From Acinetobacter pittii ANC 4050 (GTDB lineage Bacteria; Pseudomonadota; Gammaproteobacteria; Pseudomonadales; Moraxellaceae): DNA of 64,000 nt. Positions 59,425 through 64,000 of the stretch are shown here, piece after piece. Where the stretch lies: positions 2,495,954-2,559,953 of the forward strand of contig NZ_KB976987.1 of NCBI RefSeq assembly GCF_000399685.1, in the 5' to 3' direction. The notes below the pieces were generated by a model. That model was given only the letters and a program-made list of their open reading frames with translations, searched no databases and was not told where the DNA came from. Position numbers and translations under genes: made by a program. Numbering within the stretch: position 1 is the first letter of the stretch; every line of letters starts with the position of its first letter.

Positions 59425-61278
59425 TCAAATCTGCTCTGGTGAATTTTCACCAACCAATGCACCAAATACAGATGCCCCATGTTCAGCTGGCGCAGCAGCA
59501 GCACGGAAGACACCAAATAATTCACGGCCAAAGCCAACTTCGTTTTCTGCCTGATGTTCTGGCTGTGCAACAGGTCGTGACCGCCATACATCATCATCTA
59601 TTTCAACATCGAGCACGCCAGCCTCAGCATCAATGATTAACATATCCCCTGTTTGAACTTTAGCAATTGGCCCATTTAATAAGGCTTCTGGAGATAAATG
59701 AATCACCGCAGGAACTTTACCTGAAGCACCAGACATGCGACCATCAGTCACTAAAGCAACATGGAAACCTTGATCTTGTAAAACACCTAACACAGGCGTC
59801 AAACGATGCAATTCAGGCATACCATTTGCACGAGCACCTTGGAAACGAACAACTGCAATAAAGTCTCGGTGTAACTCACCACGATCAAACGCAGCTTGAA
59901 CCGCTTCTTGAGAATCAAACACAATTGCTGGTGCTTTAACTTTACGATGTTCTGGCGCAACAGCAGAAATCTTGATTACGCCACGGCCAAGACGACCTTG
60001 CATTAAGCGCAAGCCACCATCTGGTTGAAACGGCGCGTCAATACTACGTAAAACTTTGTCATCAAGACTCTGAACCACACCATCAACCCAAGTCAACTTG
60101 CCATCAATCAGTTTTGGTTCTTTGGTGTAATGGTGCAAGCCTTTACCAGCCACTGTGGTTACGTCGTTATGCAATAAACCAGCTTCAAGTAAGTTACGAA
60201 TGAGGAAAGCTACCCCACCCGCAGCTTGGAAATGGTTTACATCAGCCTTACCATTTGGATAGATTTTTGCGAGCAATGGAACAACAGCAGACAACTCATC
60301 AAAGTCGTCCCAGTCAATTAAGATGCCAGCAGCACGTGCAATCGCAATCAGATGCAAAGTATGGTTGGTTGAACCACCTGTCGCGAGCAATGCCACGATG
60401 CCATTGATAATGGCTTTTTCATCAATCACATGACCAATCGGCGTATAGTTTCCGCGCTCAACTGTTAAATCCAGTACACGAATCGCAGCTTCTGCGGTAA
60501 GTGCATCACGTAATGATGTGTGAGGATGTACAAATGCGGCACTTGGCAAATGTAAACCCATGACTTCCATTAGCATCTGGTTACTGTTGGCTGTACCGTA
60601 AAAAGTACAAGTCCCTTGTCCGTGATAAGCAGCTGACTCAGCTTCTAGCAAAGCATCTCGGCCAACCTGACCCGTTGCAAATTGCTGACGAATTTTAGCT
60701 TTCTCATCGTTAGATAACCCACTGGTCATTGGGCCGGCTGGCACAAAAATAGTAGGCAAATAACCAAACTGCAAAGCACCAATCAGTAGGCCTGGCACAA
60801 TCTTGTCGCAAACACCTAAACACAGTGCTGCGTCAAACATGTTATGAGATAACGCGATCGCGGTACTCATCGCAATAGTTTCACGAGAAAACAATGACAG
60901 TTCCATGCCAGCATTACCCTGGGTAATACCGTCACACATCGCAGGAACACCACCTGCAAACTGTGCCACGCCACCATTCTCACGAGCGGCTGTTTTAATT
61001 AAATCTGGAAATGTTTTATAAGGTGCATGTGCCGAAAGCATTTCGTTATATGAAGATACGATGCCAATATTTGGCTCACGACCTACTTTAATAATTAATT
61101 TTTCATTATCGTCCATGCTGGCAAAACCATGAGCCAGATTGGCACATGAAAGTGCTCCACGAGCAGGAAATTTGCCTTGTGCATGTTCAATACGTTGTAA
61201 ATATGCAGAACGAGTTTTTTGACTACGTGCGATTACACGCTCGGTAACTTTTGCCAATATAGGGTTCGGCAAGTCCAT
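59425..61278 (-). CDS. edd: 6-phosphogluconate dehydratase
   Basis: First enzyme of the Entner-Doudoroff pathway; it dehydrates 6-phosphogluconate to KDPG using an iron-sulfur cluster. From the ATG at 61278 ([15 protein letters not shown], ribosome site AGGAGC) it has 617 residues; the longer reading from 61368 lacks a site. IlvD/Edd signatures with cysteines are present: [25 protein letters not shown] and [14 protein letters not shown]. Heads the edd-eda part of the block. Confidence 0.95.
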   Translation of the reverse strand: MDLPNPILAKVTERVIARSQKTRSAYLQRIEHAQGKFPARGALSCANLAHGFASMDDNEKLIIKVGREPNIGIVSSYNEMLSAHAPYKTFPDLIKTAARENGGVAQFAGGVPAMCDGITQGNAGMELSLFSRETIAMSTAIALSHNMFDAALCLGVCDKIVPGLLIGALQFGYLPTIFVPAGPMTSGLSNDEKAKIRQQFATGQVGRDALLEAESAAYHGQGTCTFYGTANSNQMLMEVMGLHLPSAAFVHPHTSLRDALTAEAAIRVLDLTVERGNYTPIGHVIDEKAIINGIVALLATGGSTNHTLHLIAIARAAGILIDWDDFDELSAVVPLLAKIYPNGKADVNHFQAAGGVAFLIRNLLEAGLLHNDVTTVAGKGLHHYTKEPKLIDGKLTWVDGVVQSLDDKVLRSIDAPFQPDGGLRLMQGRLGRGVIKISAVAPEHRKVKAPAIVFDSQEAVQAAFDRGELHRDFIAVVRFQGARANGMPELHRLTPVLGVLQDQGFHVALVTDGRMSGASGKVPAVIHLSPEALLNGPIAKVQTGDMLIIDAEAGVLDVEIDDDVWRSRPVAQPEHQAENEVGFGRELFGVFRAAAAPAEHGASVFGALVGENSPEQI

Positions 61279-62036
61279 GCTGGACGCTCCTGTACAACCG
61301 GATAAGCCGGAATATAAAAATAGACCAAATGATATATTTCTTATAATCATTTGAAAAAGGATGAACAATATTATTCAGGCAAAAAGCGACATGCAACCCC
61401 AATCAATATAGCTGTAATAGCCTCAGCACAAGCTTTAAAGGCCCAGCAAGCTTATATTTTAGACAAAATACTTATTAATATTTAGGTATATTTACACGCA
61501 AACCAAACCTCAAAAAATACGGTAAAATTATCGCAATATCAATATAATGAAATACATTCAACCATATATAGATAATGGTCTTTTCATACTAATTCTTAGC
61601 ACTTATAAAACTATATTTAGTACTTTTTAATTCTCTTAAATTTCATTCAAACTTAATTTCACTTACGTATATTATTTGTAATATATGCTTAAAATTTAAT
61701 TTAAAGATATAACCCACCTATTCAATAAACGATTGGTCCTTGGCATTTACTTGCCCTATTTTATTTGAATTTATTCTTCATAAATATAAACAAAAAACTC
61801 GTTTCTACGTATATAAAGAAACAAGAAACACGTGGTTAAGTTTTATACTGACCGAATATTAGTTATAAATAATTTGATGGTCGATAGTGCTTAAGTCTAA
61901 TGGGCTAAAGTCTATCTTGGACAGAAAAACAACACATGTTAAAACATGATAGCCCGTTCAATCTGTATCAAAAAATAATACATCTTGAACAGGAAGTTAG
62001 GAAAACTATTTTAAATCAGGACTTGGGTATTTCAAC
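61279..62036. promoter_or_regulatory. Long AT-rich divergent intergenic region, edd and ackA
   Basis: 758 bases without a gene. On the minus strand TTGATA (61542-61537) and TATTTT (61519-61514), 17 bases apart, form a possible edd promoter. On the plus strand a 14-base palindrome CATGTTAAAACATG lies at 61934-61947, nested inside GGGCTA (61902-61907) and TAGCCC (61950-61955). These could be operators or a 5' leader hairpin for ackA. No RNA gene or reading frame is supported. Confidence 0.4.
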
Positions 62037-63239
62037 GTGGCTACATCAGTATTAGTTATCAATTGCGGCTCTTCATCAATTAAATACGCTCTAGTTTCAG
62101 AGCGTCGTGAAGACCGTATTTACGGGTTAGCAGAAAACTTAGGGGCAGCTGATGCTCGTATTAAGGGGATTACAGTCGGTGGTGAACCACTTGAACTTTC
62201 AATTCCTTATGCTGACCATGCCAAAGCTTTAGAAACTTTACTTGCACGTCTTGCCAACTACAAACCGCAAGCAATCGGACATCGTGTTGTACACGGTGGT
62301 AGTTTAACCAAAGCAGAATTACTCACTCCTGAAATTATTGAACGTATTCGTGCTGCGACACCTTTAGCACCGCTTCACAACCCAGCACATTTAATTGGTA
62401 TTGACGCAACCGTACGCCTTTTTCCTGAATTACCTCAAGTTGCTGTATTCGACACAGCATTCCATCAAACTATGCCACCGCATGCATATCGTTATGCAAT
62501 TCCTAAGTTTTTATATACTGACCACAACGTCCGCCGTTATGGCTTCCATGGTACAAGCCATGCTTATGTGTCTGATAAAGCGAGTGAGCTGGCAGGTAAC
62601 CTGAAAAAAGGTGGATGGTTAACAGCCCATCTAGGAAATGGTAGTTCAACTTGCGCAGTATGGAATGGACAAAGTGTTGACACCTCTATGGGCCTTACTC
62701 CACTTGAAGGTGTGGTGATGGGGACGCGTAGTGGTGACGTTGATCCAAGCTTACATAGCTTCCTTGCGAAAAACCTCGGTTGGGACTTAGCAAAAATTGA
62801 TAAGGTTTTAAATAACGAAAGTGGCTTACTAGGCTTATCACAACTATCTAATGACATGCGCACAGTGATTGAAGCTGCCGAAAATGGCAATGAAGATGCC
62901 GCTCTTGCAATCGAAGTCTTTAGCTATCGCCTTGCAAAATCACTTGCTGCATTAAGCTGTGGCTTACCAACTTTGGATGGCTTAATTTTCACAGGCGGTA
63001 TTGGTGAGAACTCAGCCTATATTCGTGAAAAAACCTTAGCTTATTTACCTCATTTTGGTTTGCAGCTTAATAAAGATCAAAACAACAACCTAAAACGTGG
63101 CACTGAAGGACGAATCGACAATGGAACAGGTCCTCAAATTTGGGTCATTCCTACAGATGAAGAAGGCCGTATTGCCAAAGAAACTCGTCAAGTTGTTGAG
63201 GTAGCAGAAAATACAGCATCTGTAGCAAGCCTTGCTTAA
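62037..63239 (+). CDS. ackA: Acetate kinase
   Basis: 400-residue acetokinase interconverting acetate plus ATP and acetyl phosphate. The N-terminal [14 protein letters not shown], the catalytic Arg in [18 protein letters not shown], and [17 protein letters not shown] are all family signatures. Translation starts at a GTG (62037). It pairs with pta just downstream, making an acetate-overflow or acetate-uptake route. Confidence 0.95.
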   Translation: MATSVLVINCGSSSIKYALVSERREDRIYGLAENLGAADARIKGITVGGEPLELSIPYADHAKALETLLARLANYKPQAIGHRVVHGGSLTKAELLTPEIIERIRAATPLAPLHNPAHLIGIDATVRLFPELPQVAVFDTAFHQTMPPHAYRYAIPKFLYTDHNVRRYGFHGTSHAYVSDKASELAGNLKKGGWLTAHLGNGSSTCAVWNGQSVDTSMGLTPLEGVVMGTRSGDVDPSLHSFLAKNLGWDLAKIDKVLNNESGLLGLSQLSNDMRTVIEAAENGNEDAALAIEVFSYRLAKSLAALSCGLPTLDGLIFTGGIGENSAYIREKTLAYLPHFGLQLNKDQNNNLKRGTEGRIDNGTGPQIWVIPTDEEGRIAKETRQVVEVAENTASVASLA

Positions 63240-63284
63240 TTAGAGCTTAGCTAAAACTCGATATTCGTTTATTTATAGGTTTAT

Positions 63285-64000
63285 ATGAATACAATTTTAT
63301 TGATTCCTACAGGCGAAGGGGTTGGCTTAACCTCTGCATGCTTAGGCATGATTTACGCACTTGATTGTAACGGGATTAAAGCAGGCTTTTTAAAACCATT
63401 TTCTCAAGAAGACCAAGAGCATCTTGACCGAACCACTTCATTATTTGGTCATTTATTTCAAAGTAAAACTGTTCAATCTATTTCGCATGAAAAATTAACT
63501 CAGCTTATTGCCGCTGGCGAAGTAGATGAATTACTTGAAGAAGCGGTTAGCCTCCACCGCAGCATTGCAGCAGACCATGATGTCATTATTGTGGAAGGTT
63601 TATTACCAAACGGACAAGACCACTTCACCAGTGAGCTCAACGCCAGTCTTGCACAAGCACTTGATGCAGAAGTCGTATTGGTCAGTACAGCAGATATTCA
63701 AAATCCGAAAAAAGCAGCAGAAAAAGTAGATGCGCATTTACGTCAATTTGGTGGTGCAGCGTCAAATCGTACTGCTGGCGTACTGTTTATGCGTACCCGT
63801 GGATTAACCGAAGAAACAGCACAAATTCCTGTTGCGTTTGATCCATCGTTACGACCAACCGAAGAAATCGCAAAATTTACGAGCGAACTGCAAAAATATA
63901 ATCGTTATTTCGGCTCTAGCGATTTACCAATTATTGGACTTGTTCCTTTTAGTAATACACTGAGCGTACCAAGAACACTTGATATTGCAAATGTCATTGA
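63285..64000 (+). CDS. pta: Phosphate acetyltransferase (partial, cut by window end)
   Basis: The ATG at 63285 opens a frame (MNTILLIPTGEGVGLTSACLG) that runs to the window edge without a stop (238 codons). It reads as the N-terminal P-loop-like DRTGG-containing region of the long form of Pta, which makes acetyl phosphate from acetyl-CoA. Its position right after ackA (46 bases) supports this. The C-terminal catalytic domain is outside the window. Confidence 0.85.
   Translation, partial: MNTILLIPTGEGVGLTSACLGMIYALDCNGIKAGFLKPFSQEDQEHLDRTTSLFGHLFQSKTVQSISHEKLTQLIAAGEVDELLEEAVSLHRSIAADHDVIIVEGLLPNGQDHFTSELNASLAQALDAEVVLVSTADIQNPKKAAEKVDAHLRQFGGAASNRTAGVLFMRTRGLTEETAQIPVAFDPSLRPTEEIAKFTSELQKYNRYFGSSDLPIIGLVPFSNTLSVPRTLDIANVI

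Overview
The window looks like a chromosomal segment of an Acinetobacter species, most likely of the A. baumannii/calcoaceticus group. This rests on AT-rich coding sequence, recognisable gene neighbourhoods (fabI, the lptE-holA-macAB neighbourhood, a gluconate/Entner-Doudoroff block beside ackA-pta) and protein sequences that read as typical Moraxellaceae. No rRNA, tRNA, CRISPR array, transposase or phage gene was seen. Housekeeping genes fill both flanks, and the one large accessory block is a biosynthetic cluster in the middle.

Layout. 1-3.5 kb: ilvI-ilvN-ilvC branched-chain amino-acid operon (minus strand). 4-8.2 kb: leuS, lptE, holA (plus). 8.3-13.1 kb: macA-macB plus an outer-membrane efflux lipoprotein, a complete tripartite ABC export system. 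13.2-15.6 kb: fabI, a Bax-inhibitor-1 family membrane protein and orn (minus). 15.7-18 kb: rsgA, a rhodanese, grxC and secB (plus).

18.1-35.4 kb: about 20 tightly packed, often overlapping minus-strand genes that form an aryl polyene (APE) type II polyketide cluster. It contains a phosphopantetheinyl transferase, two ketosynthases and a short chain-length-factor-like ketosynthase, a ketoreductase, a dehydratase, two acyl carrier proteins, an aryl-acid ACP ligase fused to a second dehydratase, an aromatic ammonia lyase, a thioesterase, a glycosyltransferase, two acyltransferases, an MMPL exporter, a LolA-like carrier, a lipoprotein, a small periplasmic protein and a flavin enzyme with halogenase hallmarks. 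The logic is: the lyase makes the cinnamate/coumarate starter, the ligase loads it on an ACP, the KS/KR/DH enzymes extend it to a conjugated polyene, and the acyltransferases, glycosyltransferase and LolA/MMPL proteins attach it to a lipid and move it to the outer membrane. A promoter candidate sits just upstream of the first gene (about 35.46 kb).

35.6-50.7 kb: der, bamB, a YfgM-like protein, hisS, ispG, a RodZ-like protein, pilF, rlmN, ndk, iscX, a PAP2 phosphatase, a GT4 glycosyltransferase, prc and, on the plus strand, nagZ. 51-54.8 kb: an LCMT-family methyltransferase, an alpha/beta hydrolase carrying a C-terminal PilZ-like domain, and proA. 54.9-61.3 kb: a gluconate/Entner-Doudoroff block (GapN-like dehydrogenase, gntK, gluconate permease, eda, edd; minus strand). 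62-64 kb: ackA and the start of pta, which runs off the window.

Points most worth a second look are the halogenase-like enzyme combined with the apparent lack of a methyltransferase in the APE cluster, the PilZ-hydrolase fusion, the GapN-like enzyme that lacks the usual ELGG glutamate, and several unexplained inverted repeats between genes.
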